Notes under the pieces: model-generated
Databases searched by the model: none
What the model saw: only the letters and a program-made list of their open reading frames with translations
What the model was told of the DNA's origin: nothing
Part shown: one piece after another, positions 25,073-38,932 of the stretch
Position numbering within the stretch: the first letter of the stretch is position 1
How the letters are laid out: every line of letters begins with the position of its first letter
Made by a program: the position numbers and the translations under genes
Origin: Wuchereria bancrofti
Lineage: Eukaryota; Nematoda; Chromadorea; Rhabditida; Onchocercidae
Direction of reading: 5' to 3'
DNA length: 64,000 bases
Assembly (NCBI GenBank): GCA_005281725.1
Contig: SSBO01000003.1
Location: 333,396 to 397,395, forward strand

Positions 25073-26454
25073 CTAACTTTTCAATTTTGCTTGAATTTTT
25101 ATTTATTTGGGAAGCAATAAACTGATGATGGATAAAGTGATGATGGCTTACACCAGAATGTCTGCAATATAAAATGCCACCACTTGCTTTTTAATCGATA
25201 TTCCTAAAATTGTTCTTTTGTTAAAATTTTTCTCTAAAATTGTAAATTTATTATTCGGAACATTGCAATCATTTAGCGTAATGGATCATTCATTCAGTAA
25301 AAGTTTAAAGATAAAAGTGAATTTAATTAATCTTAGCTAAAATTTTTATTAATTTTGACTAAAATATTTGACACATTATTGTTAGATAAAAAAGATAAAC
25401 AATTAATCATTACTTTAAGCTATAAAAGAAAACTTTCTTCCTACATAATTTTTCACATATTTTGGACAAAGGAAGTGTAAACTGCAACACTGAACTTTTT
25501 TCACATTTAAATGTACCGAAACGAATTAATGAATCATGCAGCAAGCAACAGAGCAAAATTTATTTCACTCTCCCTCTCTCCCTCTCTCTTTTTCACACTT
25601 CGCTCTCCCCTTGAATTAGATTTTTAAATTGGTTCTCATCGAATGAATTTTGCCAAGTATGATAAATTAAGAACTCCCGGACAAGACATATGTCAGTCAT
25701 TTTACCGCAATATCTACTATTTTACCGCAATATCTATTTCAAATTGCTACTGTTGAAATAAAATTCGATTAATTAGACTGAAATAAACAGCACACTTTTC
25801 ATTTTTACCTCATTCTATTCATACAATAAATTATTTTATATGAGAGTTCTCAGTACTGTCGACTGTATTTTTCACATTGTAATCAGTGTTACGTTTCCGG
25901 AATATGTTTCCGGAATTATTTTACTTATTTAATACTATCCAGATTGAAGATTAAATAGCATTGATGCTTTCTGTTCTATATTTTCAGGGATATTTGATCC
26001 AATCATACAGATCAGGTCTAGAATAAAACTTTTTGGATGTGATATTTTTAAAGATATTTTGGGGTGAAATTTGTTCATTTAATTTTTCTATTCATTTCAA
26101 AATAGAATAACAAGCAAAAATTTTCAAAACAACGAAGATAGAAGAAGAATTAACAATTACGGAACTATAAGAAAAGAAAAGAATAGAAAGAGAAAAAGAA
26201 AAACAGAAAAAAAGCAAAAATCCAAGCAGTAATTTCAATCCATTTGCATTGTTAACTAATTTCACTTCCCACTAATAATTGCATCTCTTAAACTTCTCTT
26301 ACTTTTAATAATTAACCTACAATAAACTTTCATAATAAGCTCAAATAGGGATTCTCATTAATTAAAATTACCTAGTGCAATAGATAAACTAACAGACAGA
26401 CAGACACACACACAGGTACACACAAGGAGACACACATGATAAGTTAATTATTGT

Positions 26455-26655
26455 GAAAATTATATAGAAATTTGTAGAAATTATAAATTTATAGAAATTA
26501 TAAATTTATAGAAATTATATAAAAATTATAAATTTATAGAAATTATATAGAAATTATAAATTTATAGAAACTATATAGAAATCATAAATTTATAGAAATT
26601 ATATAAAAATTATAAATTTATAGAAATTATATAGAAATTATAAATTTATAGAAAT
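26455..26655. repeat. AT-rich 28-bp tandem repeat
   Basis: The unit TATAGAAATTATATAGAAAT followed by TATAAATT recurs about seven times with small changes (AAA for GAA, CATAAATT for TATAAATT). Confidence 0.8.
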
Positions 26656-29147
26656 GAAAGTATAGAAAATTAAATTTTGGGAAGTTTCAACAAAGGAAAT
26701 CAGTTAGCTATTTCATGAAATATTAACTAATTGCAAGAAATATATTATTCATTTAGATTTACTACGATGAGAATAAACGGTGCATAAGTTGAAGAAACAA
26801 AGTTAGGAAAAAATAAAGGAAATGGATTAGAAGCAAAATAAATGGAAAATTCTTCCTTTTCTGCTTGGAATCCTTCTCAGTAAACAGTCAATAAGATAAA
26901 AGTAGGATAGACATTTACTGCAATATACTATTTATGATAAGGTATGAAAGGTCATCGAGAGGGTAATTCTCGAGTATTAGAGAATATGAGAAGAACTGTA
27001 CAATTGCACAACAATATAAAAATCAAATGATTGTTATGAAGTCAGCTTTGGATAAGGGTGACAGCAAGAAAAGGGGGACAATAATCACAACTGTGTGTGT
27101 ATCTGTCTGTCTATCTATTTATGTGTGTATGTGTGTGTGTGTATGTGTATGTATGCGTATGTATGTGTCTACCATCTGAAGTACTACTGCTGGCTATGAA
27201 AGTGATTATTATCTTTATAAAATTAAATTATTTAATCAATCTATGTTTTACCTTGAACGAAAATGGAACATTTCTCTCATATATGTAAGATAGGCTTATG
27301 AAATATGCTGACCACTGTCCACAACCATCTTCTCATAATTTTATTACTGGCAATTCAAGATATTAATAGAAGAAGAAATGATGATGAAGAGAGATAAGTA
27401 AGTAATGAGATCTAAACGATACATGAAAACATGCAAACAAACATAGATGCCATTGTAGTGACTAAGGGAATTTGTGGTGAAGTCGAGATGAATCGATTTA
27501 TGACTAGGCTATAAACTAATAGGCTAAAGATATTAAAATATAAACTAGTTAAGTCTATCCCACTTTATCCTATCTAACTTTTAATTAATCTTTTGTTTAA
27601 TTACTAATCTTTATATAATTGGCAAAAAAAAAAAAACCTTTTATCTATTTGACAATTTCATTTTAATCATCTCTCTCTCCCTCTCTCTCCTTCTCTCTCT
27701 CTCTCTCTCTTGTATAAATGAATAAACGGGAAAACCTATCCCTAAATGATTCATTCAGACAAAAAAAATACACCTGTTGAAATAGTGCATCGATCTTTCC
27801 TCCTCTAATATATGTGTGAAAAAAAGTTTGCAGCAATTTCTGCAAACTTTTAAAAACTTTTATAAAATGGCTACAGGCATAATGACCTCTATATTTGACC
27901 CCTAACAATGATAAATTATATCGAAAACTAAACTTTCTCTTTACGCTTAAGATAGTTTTTTTTAAGTTTCTTTTTTTTTTAATTTTGCACTTTAAAGACA
28001 ATATTATATGATATTTGCACTCCAACGAGCAGATCGTTTTTTTTTTTTTTTGAAAAGTTGTCAAATAGTCATTTTTCGTTCCATCTTCTTTTCTTCTTTC
28101 ACTTTCATACATGAAACTTGAATTATTCAAAAATTTACATCTCATAGTTTCTCTTCACTTCTATTTTCGGAGCTACGTTTGAAATAAGTTAATTTCTAGA
28201 ATTTAAACTTTGCAAATGGTTTTATTTGCATATGAGGAAAAAAATGCGGTAATGATGACAAGCATTCATTAGCTTAATTTGCTACACAAAAAAAAAAATG
28301 ATTCATGTCACAGTGAATCTTTCAAAGATGAATTCTCGAAATGTATTCTCGAAATGCTTAGCTATGCTCCTAAGTGAATTATTGAATGAAATTTTTCGCA
28401 GAGCCAATAATTGTGTGAAATTTTAATGTGGAATTAGAAAGAAAACAATAGAAAATTTATATGCATTGTTGGATAGTTTTAATTTATCAATTTATTATCA
28501 AAGGATATCATTGATTTCTTTGATTGCTAAAAATTCATGAAATAGACTTTTTGTCTCATTTCCCATTATTTGTCGTCGTTACAGTTAAAACATTAAAGGC
28601 AAAAAAAAAAAGAAATGTTTTTTGAATTATTTGTGCATAGCAAAACGAATATTGAACGAACATAAACAAAAATTGTAGCATTTAACTCTAAATTACTCGT
28701 TGATTACTTATCCACAAGTAAATCAATGTTTGAATATTAATAGTTTGTCTTTTTTTTGCATTTTTTTTTTGTAAGGAAATACTATCTCAAATTTAATTAA
28801 TTGAGTCATCTTTTTATTCAACTACGTACTTGTCAGATTAAAAAGACAAAAAGATTGTGAAAATTTTTGGTAACATTAAAAATTTGCACTATTTAAATTA
28901 TCCTACAAGAAAAGCTCTTCTGCTGTGACAGTCACTTTATTAGTTTTTACACGATATTGCGCTTATACAATGATAGAAATGAATAATAGGAATTAAATAC
29001 TGCATTAGACCATTAAACATTAGCCAGTAAATCAGAAATGGAAATGAATTTTCAACTAACTACGTGAAAATTACGTGAAAACCTCGATCGCGCAGTAGAT
29101 AATAGGAATTGGAATTAAATACTAATAGGAATAGGAATTAAACAGAT

Positions 29148-29310
29148 CACGTGGTAGATATACACGTAGATGCGCATAACGTAGAACAATCGAGCCATCT
29201 AGCATCTTTTTACTGCTTCATACGTAGCACGTGTCACGTGACGTGCATACCACATCATACCCTGCAACGCGCAACATCCAATAGTACTGTGACGTGACGT
29301 GACGTGATGT
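29148..29310. promoter_or_regulatory. Cluster of CACGTG and TGACGTG motifs
   Basis: Three palindromic CACGTG E-boxes (29148, 29228, 29235) and a tandem TGACGTGACGTGACGTGATG at 29290-29309 occur within about 160 bases. The cluster lies 4 kb from the nearest gene start (the lactamase-like gene at 25072) and about 2.5 kb from the 3' end of ehs-1. Confidence 0.3.
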
Positions 29311-31773
29311 TAATTTGCAGCATGCAACTTTGCGCGTAACATACGTAGGGATAAACAAAAGAAATATTATACGTACGTGTCTCAAATGATATGGTTGGAA
29401 CTAAGCGACCAATTTCAAAATATGCCACTTTCCATAATAACTGTTCGTAGGAGTTAAAGGTCAAGCAACAATGTCAGTGATAAGAACATTTTGCTTACTT
29501 ATTACTTACTGATAACCTTCTCAAGGTAATTCAGTACAATATCGAAGGATAGAGAGAACATTTTGAAATGTTTTGCTATAATTCGAGATGAATTTTTATT
29601 TATCTTTTTATATTATGCGATAGGAATGATTCAGCATGAATTGTATTACTTTCAAGTGGATAACATTTTTAGAGAAAAGTCCTAGAATGAATACTTTTGA
29701 ACTATTGAACTTTTTTATAGTTGAATTTCGAAATGAATTATATCATATAACTGCAATTTTTTCATCAACATGTTCACTAATTATACTAATCATGAATAGT
29801 TCACATATATAAGTTTATAAAAATCTTGTATTCGATTCTTGTACATTTATAAATTTTTTAATTATTACTCGGTTTTTTGAAAACGGAAACATTTTTTTAT
29901 CATTTTTTATTAGCACGTTAAAATTACAACATATTAGTAACTTGTTGTTTATTGCTTTACTTCCCAACAATAATTTCAATTACTAAACAATTTTAAAATT
30001 AAGATTGTTGTCTTCAATTTTATGGACATGCATGCACATGGATGAGAAATTTCTTGAAGGAATCAATTTGAAATTTTGTTTCACTGCAAAAGAGTTACTC
30101 TCTTCTTTTTTTGCTTACTTCAAATTTGTGTTAAATTATGCGCTGATTTTTATTATTTTGATAGTAGATATAGGTTTTTCACACTTAATTATGCATTAAT
30201 TAAAATATATTCCAAACAAAAATTCTAACAGTTTTTGAAATTTTCGAAAATTAACTAAACAAAATGTACTTATTCCATATACTTTTGTGATTTTTCCGCT
30301 TTATCATATTTATTATACCCGTTGGCACTCCATTACTAAACAAACCTATCTTACATATTTGCGTGACCTAATGACATTTTATTTCACATTTCAATTGCAG
30401 TCTTGCTTTTAAGTATGAAATATAGCCGTTGGCTTTTTTTTTTGTTTTATTTTTATTTTGAACTGAAAATGTTGAAAGTAGCTTTTTTAACTTCCAAGAA
30501 ATTAGTTCTGTTTAGAAAAAAAAGCCGATTAATTGCAAGTTATTCAGTTTTGTTTTAAAAAATAATTGGATGTTTTTAAGCTGTTCTTTTTATCTCAACA
30601 CAAAATCTTCTAAAATGTCTAATTTTATTGTTTACAGAAAATTTCTAAAAATTTTCCATGATAGCTTTGATGAAAAATACCGCTTCCGATTCCTAATTCA
30701 CTTTTTCCTTCCTATCTTCAACTTGAAACAAATTTTGTCATGATGAAAATTTCTAATTGCTTGTTTACGTAATTTTCCGAATAAAAAATAAGTTCTAATT
30801 TTTATAGATTAGAGATTTCAGTGCAATTCAATCTCCGTTCGTTTCAGTTCTTGATTAGCCTCCTAAGATTTGTTCATTTTAGCAAATTTCAATCGTCCCA
30901 ATTGAATTGAAGAGGCCTGTCCTCTTTGTTCATGAATCCATCATTTTAGGACATCCCGTTTCTGTACTACGACTTTATCACTCAAAGTTCCTCTTCAACC
31001 AATTTTCAGAACTTTCGGAAACTTTTCAAATCTTGGAACGGCTTCAAAAAAAAAAAACAGTTGTTAGGATCTGAGTGTAAACACTTCTCCCTACTGTTTC
31101 ATTAAAATTATTTTTTCTTTCTTTTTCTTCTTTTTTTTGTCATTTTTTTTGTTATCTTCCACTTTAAAGTCGAAATCGCTGTGTTCCAGCACGACATCCT
31201 CTATGTTATCAATCTTATTGTACATATATCGATGCAATTATGCCATCTCCACACTGCTAGTGAGGAAAAATGTTTACATACTAACCCAAATTTTTTAAAA
31301 ATTCACTTCAAAAGTTTGAAGAATTCGGACTTTCAGAAGTTAAGAGGCAGAGTAACTTTTTCTAACTATAATCAATATGCAATCTATAACAAAATTGACA
31401 ACACCGATAATATATTGCAAAATACAAAATGCTGAGACAATATCAACGAAGTAATTTAAACATAGATAATTTAAACAAAGCAAGCAGAAGCTATAAAGTA
31501 TGGAACAACGGCAATAATATTATTTTCTAGATTCCAAGTATTCTGATATCAACTTGTCTCCAGCGAGTCTGAAAGAGTTTCACTGATTGACAAATATGTT
31601 GCTGCCAACTTTTACGCTATTTCGAAGCTTACAGAAAGAAAGTGAAATTAGTGAAATAAAAATCACAAAATTTAGATGACAGCAGACTGCTGAAATTCAC
31701 AAGTAATTATCAGAAGTGTTATAGTAGTTATAAAATAATAAATGCACAGCAATAACGTATCAAGTTAAAAAAT

Positions 31774-34700
31774 TCAAGACTTCGCAAAGGCATCAAAGTT
31801 GGCGAAATCTGCGAACTGGTCTGTTGTTGCCGCAGCAGCTGTTACTCCACTTTCAGCAAATGGATCTCTGAAAAAAAAAAAAAAGAAAAGAAAAAAGGTG
31901 TAGAAGAACAACTTCTTTGCCTAAGAGTGTGTAAAAAGAAAAAAATCTGAGGTTGAAAATAAATTATATATTCCATTATTTTCATTCAGGATACACCTAC
32001 ACGCCAGAAAAAGGATCCGATTCCACAGTTTTTAATGATTTCGGTGGTGCAGGTCGAGGTGGTGGTGTTTTTGCTGATGTGGCGATAGCTGGTGGAGATT
32101 TCGTATTACTTATATCTGAACCGAATGGGTCCTTGCCCGAAAAAGCATCAAAATTCGTAAATGACGAGTTAGTTGTGCTCGCGAATGGATCGGTTTCAAA
32201 TCCAATACCTGTAAAATACACTTATTTTAAAGAATGAATATTCTAAACATTCAATCATATTATTTATTAATAATTCAATCATTTTATTATAATTATATCA
32301 TGTTCTCTTCACATATTGGAATAATTATCGCAAGCAAAAAAAAAAAACAGGAAAGTAAAACCTGGTCGAACAGCTGCTACGAAAGGATCTGTAGCCACGC
32401 CAGAATCTTGATTTTCGACAATCTAAAAAAAATGTGCTCCACTTAACGACTCCTTATTTGACTGGATTGTCAACGAACCCTATCTCTTAAATCCTTTTCA
32501 TTTCGATCAATTATCCTAACCTTTTAAAGATACCATCACGACTTGCTGATAGAAAAAGAATCAAAAAGTCCGCACAAACTTTTCCTTTTTAGCTAACAAA
32601 ACAACAAACTTAGCATCCTCATTTCCAATATAAAAAAAAATCAGAATTACCGGAGAGATTTCCACGAGTACAGCAAAAAGCTCATCTTTTTCTTTATTAA
32701 GTGTTTCGATATCGTTGCTTTCTAATAATTGACTGAGACGTTCTGCCGCTTTCTTCAATTTCTCATTTTCATTTTCAATACGTTTTGTTATCTCTTCTAC
32801 ATTTGCACACCTCCTTTCAAACTGAAAATAAAACTTTCCAGTCAGACAGACTCCCAAAACTCAGGAAAGAGCTTTAAAAGCAATAATGCAACTACAAAAA
32901 AATACAACAAACTTTCGTAAGTTCCAATGATGCTTTTTCGATAGCAGCATTATGTTGTGAAAGAGTAACAGACAGTGTTTTCTTTTCTCCTTCCAAAGAC
33001 TGAACTTCTCGTTGCACATGTATCAGTTCTTCATTTGTCTAAAAAATAATAATAAAAATTAAAGCAGAAAAAAGACACCTTAGACATCAGACTTCCAACA
33101 AACCCACAGATACTGATATTTCTTGATAAAACAAATTGTAGATTATGGTCGTCACAGGAATCTTGCTCTTGAAATTATTCATATGTGATCGCTGCCAGTT
33201 ATTAGAAAAAAACAATGATTTATCTTTTGAATTATCAGAAATCATCCAACTAACTATTTAAACTATACATATTAAAATAATCATTTCTTACATGAATCCT
33301 GCTCTTGATATTCATATGTAAACAGCTGAATTAAACAATGCTTACACTTTTATCTTCTCCATCTTGAGTGTTTTGTGAATGAAATTCGCTAAGCCTTTTT
33401 TCCTCCTCCTTAACTTTTTCTCTGGATTGTTCTACACTTCGTCCCAGTTGTATAATCTGTGAATCAAGTGCTTCAAGCCGTTTTTCTGCTTCACATTTCT
33501 GTTTTTCCAATTGTATTACTGTATTTTCCAGTGTTGTTAGTTCAATCTGCAGTCGAAAAATTTAGAATATGTTCCCACGATGTTCCCTTTTTCTCTTCCC
33601 ACATTCAATTTATAGGTATGTCCAAACATCGCGTCAAAGAAACACCTGACGCAAAGCTGTCAAACTGGCATATATAGTGAATTATGCAGAACTTCCATGA
33701 CCTAATCTAGTGTGAGATAAACAGAATTTTCTTAGAATGGAAAAAATTCCTGCTAAAGTAGTTCACAGAGACTTTACAAAATAAAACCATTGATAAAACA
33801 ATCCCGCAAACATTAGCTGAATTTACTTCCAATTAAAAACCTTTAAATTTTTGATTTCGCTGTTCTTCACGGTCATGTCAGCTTCAAGTTGAACGATTTC
33901 TTGATCAGCTTCTCGACGATCCAGAATCAGTTTTTCAACTTCGCGCAACAGCGCATCCAATTCTTCGTTTCCGGTTGGTACTGTATTCTGCTACAATTTA
34001 AAACAGCTCTTCCGCAATATTACAGATAAGTTTAATGCATGGATGGTGACCTTTCTCATGACTGAAATCATTACGAAAGGAACATCGTTATATTATCCAG
34101 TTTTGAAGACATACTTTTGATTGTAACATTAGAGGCTGAGAAATAAGTTCCATAAGTAATAAAAAATTATCAAATTAATTTGAAGAGACAGTAAACTAAG
34201 TCATATTGAAAACAACTGTAGGAAATGAATTACCATAGTATAACCGCTAGCTATATTGGTTGCAGGAGCTTCAACTGTTCGAAAAGAAGGTGGTACCAAA
34301 TTCCGTGGTAATGAAAATGGTACCGGTTTACCTTGTTTATGATTTTCAATCAGGTACATGCTAAAAATAGTTTCTACAAAATTCATCAAAGTATATACAA
34401 CGATTTTTCCTCCACTTCTTTGGGTCAACAAATTAAGAAAGAAATTACATCAAAGAAAATTGCTCCAAATTAAGCATTCCATTCTTCTTCAGGTCCACAA
34501 GCGACCAAAGCAACGCTAATGTGTTCTGCTGTATACCTGTTGCGAGCAAAATATCACGAACATCCGCACCCGAGACAAACCCATCCTGATCAGTATCCGC
34601 CTGCAATGTCCCAAATTGAATAAAAGCAATTGTACAACGATCACTTCAAGGAAGACCACTACCAGAATAGAGTTCGATTTGAAAAGACAGCGGTTGAAAT

Positions 34701-36975
34701 TAAGTCCATAAGAATTGAAGTATTGAAAATGGAACTAGAAATACTTTCAAACATTAGGAAGAATGGTCCATGTTATATTGTGAACCGCAAAAAGTACCTG
34801 TTGAAAACTAGCTTCATAACATGTTGATTGCACTGGCCATGCTGCAGTAGGTGATAATGAAAGTGTTGACTGAAAAGAAGAATAAAAATTACAAATGATT
34901 CACTTACAAATTTGTACTCAGAAACTTTTTCAAGGAAAAAAAAAACTAACAAAAAGGGTTGATGTGGTAACAGCTGTTGGTTGGACGCTTTGCGGTCGCA
35001 CTCTTTCCGATTCTGATGTTGGATGTTCAGAACCTTCCAAGGATACTACTGAGCTGGTTCTTTGGCGACCACCACTCCATTCTCAAAAAAAAAAATCACA
35101 AAAATCAAAATCAAACATTCAAAAACATCAAAAACATTCTGTCATAATTTTTCATGAATCTAAACAATGATAATGTTAGCACACATTGTTTTAATATTGA
35201 AAGAATCTTACGAGACATTAGAACCGGAGGTACACTAGATGAAAACTGTACAAGTTCACGTTTTGTTGGATGAATTAGAGATGGTGGTAGGACACCTGGT
35301 ACTGGTTCTCCTTGCAGGGCGCAATAAACCAAATGTAGTGCAACAGACATTTCAATTCGATCAAGCTTGCCATCCTAAAAACAAAATAAATTTAAAACAC
35401 TTGCTACATGTACGTACACCTTAGCATTAGATTGTGGATTAGATAACAGTGGATAAACTGATAGAGATGATGGGTTCTCAATGTAACTGAATCAAAAAAT
35501 TCCTTAAGGAACAATAATCAATGATTTAATGCAGTTAGCAATATAAATCCGATTTAATGTACCCTATCTTCACTGTACTGTACTGACCTCAAAGCGAGAC
35601 ACTAACACAAGCAAGTGTAACCAGCAAATATGTAAATGTTGAGAAAATACCAAGTTAGTTATATTTAATCATTTTTTTAATATGTAATCAGCTAACCTTA
35701 TCCATATCTGCCAACTCCCATATTCTTGCTAATGATGTACTGGGAAGTCCTGAATTTAATAGCACAGGACGTACCTGCAAACAGCTTAAATAATAAAGTA
35801 CTGCGTGAAATTTTGTATGAAGATTCATGATGTAAGAAAGGAAGATTAATAATATTAGGTAAGTTATATGTCAATATAAAGCAGTTCCATAAATTCATAA
35901 AAGTCCAAAAACAAAATTAACTTTAGAATGTTAAATAACTTTGCTATAACAATTTATATCGAAAAATGCACCGTGCAAACATATAAACCTGAATCTTTTC
36001 AGCGAGAAAATTGTGCAAGCCATTAAAAATTCTGCAAGAACTACATTAATATTTGCATGATCTTTCTACCAAATACATATGCATCACCTTACTACCGGGC
36101 ACTTTTCCTTGAACTGGATTCAAACCATCAAAGATTGAATCGTATTTCGCTTGATCAGCCGGACTGATTGCCCAATTCTCATTAAAATTAGCTGATATGG
36201 CACCAAAATTAGGTATAGATGGCGTAGCGGATCTCGATGCAAAGGATGGAGGTTCTAGTTTAAGCATCAAACAATTCCATGAGATGGGTTGTCCTTGTTG
36301 AACAGCTGCCACCAATTTGAACGCAATAAAAGCACCAGTTTTATCCAAGTAACCCTTTCGACTATAATCAGCCAATTCCCAGATCTGAATAACTGTTTCT
36401 GAGCTTATTGTTTTAAATGATATTCAAAATTTTAATTTAAAAGTGTCAAGATTTCTACTCGGTTCTGATTAGCTCTTCAAGTTTTTAACCACCTTTGTAA
36501 CAGGAAACTTTCAAATTGGTTCAAAAAATCAAATACCTGACCCAAAGCCGTAACATTCAAGTTCGATCGTTTTAAAAATGCTGCCGCTTCTTGTGCAGGT
36601 ACCACATCCTTCCCTCTCACATTCATCTGAAACAGTATAATTAATAGATGAAATACGACAGAGAAACTACTATCACCTTGAAATTTATCAGCACAAGATA
36701 TTTTCAAGTGGATGATCAACTGCACGAGAGACATAAATTAAAGTCACAAGATGTTGGCCAGAATTCTTCGACAGAATCTTGTTTTGACCATCTGATAATT
36801 AACATTTCTACGTTGGACTTCATAACTCTACATTGGACTTATAATCAATTAAAAATCAAAACAAACCTCTTTGTACAAATTTTCATAAATATAAGTATGT
36901 GGTTGTGAGATCGTAGCAGTGGAGATATTCATAGTTTATTGCCTAGATAGATTGGAACAAACCTGTTTAAAGCAC
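31774..36975 (-). CDS. ehs-1: EHS-1 / EPS15 endocytic adaptor with EH domains, coiled coil and DPF repeats (first exon unresolved)
   Basis: Endocytic scaffold of clathrin-coated pits that binds NPF proteins through EH domains and AP-2 through DPF motifs. Minus-strand exons: 36963-36975 (tentative), 36537-36626, 36088-36384, 35697-35774, 35212-35374, 34951-35081, 34798-34869, 34449-34600, 34234-34360, 33841-33990, 33346-33546, 32913-33038, 32651-32821, 32362-32422, 32001-32208, 31774-31867. From the MNVRGKDVV exon the frame gives 706 residues ending in TGA. Order: EH1 (partial, to about residue 70), EH2 (about 100-185) with a full EF-hand loop [14 protein letters not shown]3 (about 265-345) with [10 protein letters not shown], a coiled coil of about 215 residues (371-586), then five DPF motifs (TDPFVAA, TDPFAST, KDPFGSD, SDPFSGV, DPFAESG). 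No UIM was noticed at the C-terminus, which ends FDAFAKS. The true start codon was not found. Confidence 0.92.
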
Positions 36976-38932
36976 CTGAAAAACGCTTACTTTATTACGC
37001 ATAACACTTTTTTCCTTCCTTTTTAGTTTTTCAATCTTTTTTTTTTTTGAAAATTTCTCAAAATATTTAGTTTATAAAAAAAATATAAACTTTACTTCAC
37101 AACAATAACACAACAACCACATCAATACCACTCTTACGTATCTCACGCACACCCACGTCACTGCTAACCAATCATTTCACTCTTGAAAATAAGCACGTTG
37201 CATTTCCGTTGCATGCTTTCATTTTCCATTATTCAAAATAGTTTGATCAATAATATGTGGCTGTGGCTGTTCACGTTCATTTCTTACACTTACAAGAAGT
37301 ACACGTAGCTTTTGACGTACTTACCGGAAAGGGATGAAGCATGATTGGGCTAAGTGTAACAATAAATTTTCCGCGCTTTTAAAGTTTTTAAAAAGCAGGG
37401 CAATAATTCAGCTGATGATCACTTTATCGTTTAATAAATAATACGCACTATCACAGTTTGCAATTAAGTACTTCTCACGTGGATTGTTTACTCTAGGAAC
37501 GCAAATTCATTCCTGTTTTTTTTTTTTCTTTTCTTTTATAATTTTTCAAAAAAAAAAAACTCATTTTTTTCAAATCCAATAGCACAACATTTCTTTCATA
37601 AAAATTCAGAATCTCAATGACAAAAGTATAAAATTAATAAATTCGTAATACCAGAAAAATCATTGTAAGAATACATGAATTGATATTAATGCAGCGGAAA
37701 TGAACTTTGCATGGATGACATTTTGCATGCAAGTTTGTACTGCACATGCATGCATCTCGCTGCATGCACGAGGAACAGCTTGAAATGACAAATGACTTAT
37801 GGGAGATATCATGTGTTGACATGTTGTCATCAGAATTGGTGTTTTCATATACATTTCCGTATAGTACAGCGTGAGATACGTTTTGTGCGTGTGAAAGGTG
37901 TACGACAGTAAAACGTGAATGTCTTCTTCTGATATTTTACAAGCTACACGTAACTTTTATAGATTTAATTGTCGTTGGAAGCACCAGATTATAAGTATAA
38001 CATTAGTGTATATAGGACTGTGCTTGATATATGGCATATGAAGTGACTTTTATTTCTTTAACCTATATCCATATCCGATATTTTATGCTTCTTACTATTT
38101 TGATAAAACTGGCAACGTGTGATTTGACCTGAAATATCTTTTTTTTTTTCGACTTCACGTGAATTCAAAAAAAGTGGGCGAGGGGAGTGATAAAATTTCC
38201 ATAAATGAACCAAAAAAAAAAAAAACTACAGCATAGGGTGACATCTAGTCGCTATGTTTTGAAACTTTTATTCAACATTTTTAAAATAAGTTTCAGATGA
38301 TGATGAAGCAAAATTAGTGGTTTATAGATTTTGATAATTTTCATTATTTTTCCATAATTTTCATTGTGTATTTTGTTCTTTCTCTAGGTGACAGAGTTAG
38401 TAACACGTACTAAGCGTTAGCAAAATAGGTGATACTGAAATCCACGGCGTTTATTCTTTCGAAAACATACGTGAAAACGTATATCTTCCTTCACAATAAA
38501 ACAAAATACTTTTATAGAAATGATGATACTGAGAAATTATATAATTTATAAAGCTTTTCAATTGTTTCTCTGCTACATATTCAGTAATTTTGAAATGGTT
38601 TCATTTGATTTCTTATTATCGACCTAATATCGCATGTGCCTTCGATCTCTGTTGTTGACCATTCATTTTCAGTCCACGCAAATACTATGTTGCATTCCTG
38701 TTTATAAAGTTTAGCATGTATAAATATTCATATTCAAGAGATTATAAGCGTAAAAAGATGAAAATGTGAAATGGTGAAACTTTTTAAAAAGAATTTAAGG
38801 TTATGAGTTAAAAATTATTGCAATTTTCAGGTGTGACATTTGAAAAACTACCAACTCAACTACCGAAAATTTGATAGGGACAAGGAATAAATGCATCAGT
38901 TCTTATTCTTACTTCTCCAAATTTATACGATA
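36976..38932. other. 5' region of ehs-1, first exon not located
   Basis: The missing N-terminus of EHS-1 should lie here. A minus-strand ATG followed by six codons and a GTAAGT donor (about 37326-37343) was considered, but its phase does not match the next exon. Several GCATGC motifs cluster at 37710-37770. Confidence 0.45.

Larger units (their letters stand above)
25073..31773. other. Gene-empty interval with simple repeats
   Basis: Between the starts of the lactamase-like gene and the end of ehs-1. It holds CA/GT and GACA microsatellites (about 26390-26440 and 27090-27170), the 28-bp AT repeat, a TC tract near 27670-27710 and the CACGTG cluster. No coding frame with splice support was seen. 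Confidence 0.6.

Noticed and set aside
27663..28145. 160-codon minus-strand open frame
   Set aside because: Lysine runs from homopolymers and an ER tail from the TC tract; no splice or family support.
31953..32237. 94-codon plus-strand open frame
   Set aside because: Antisense shadow of the DPF-rich exon of ehs-1.
37326..37343. ATG plus GTAAGT as first exon of ehs-1
   Set aside because: The donor phase does not fit the next exon and would bring a stop codon.
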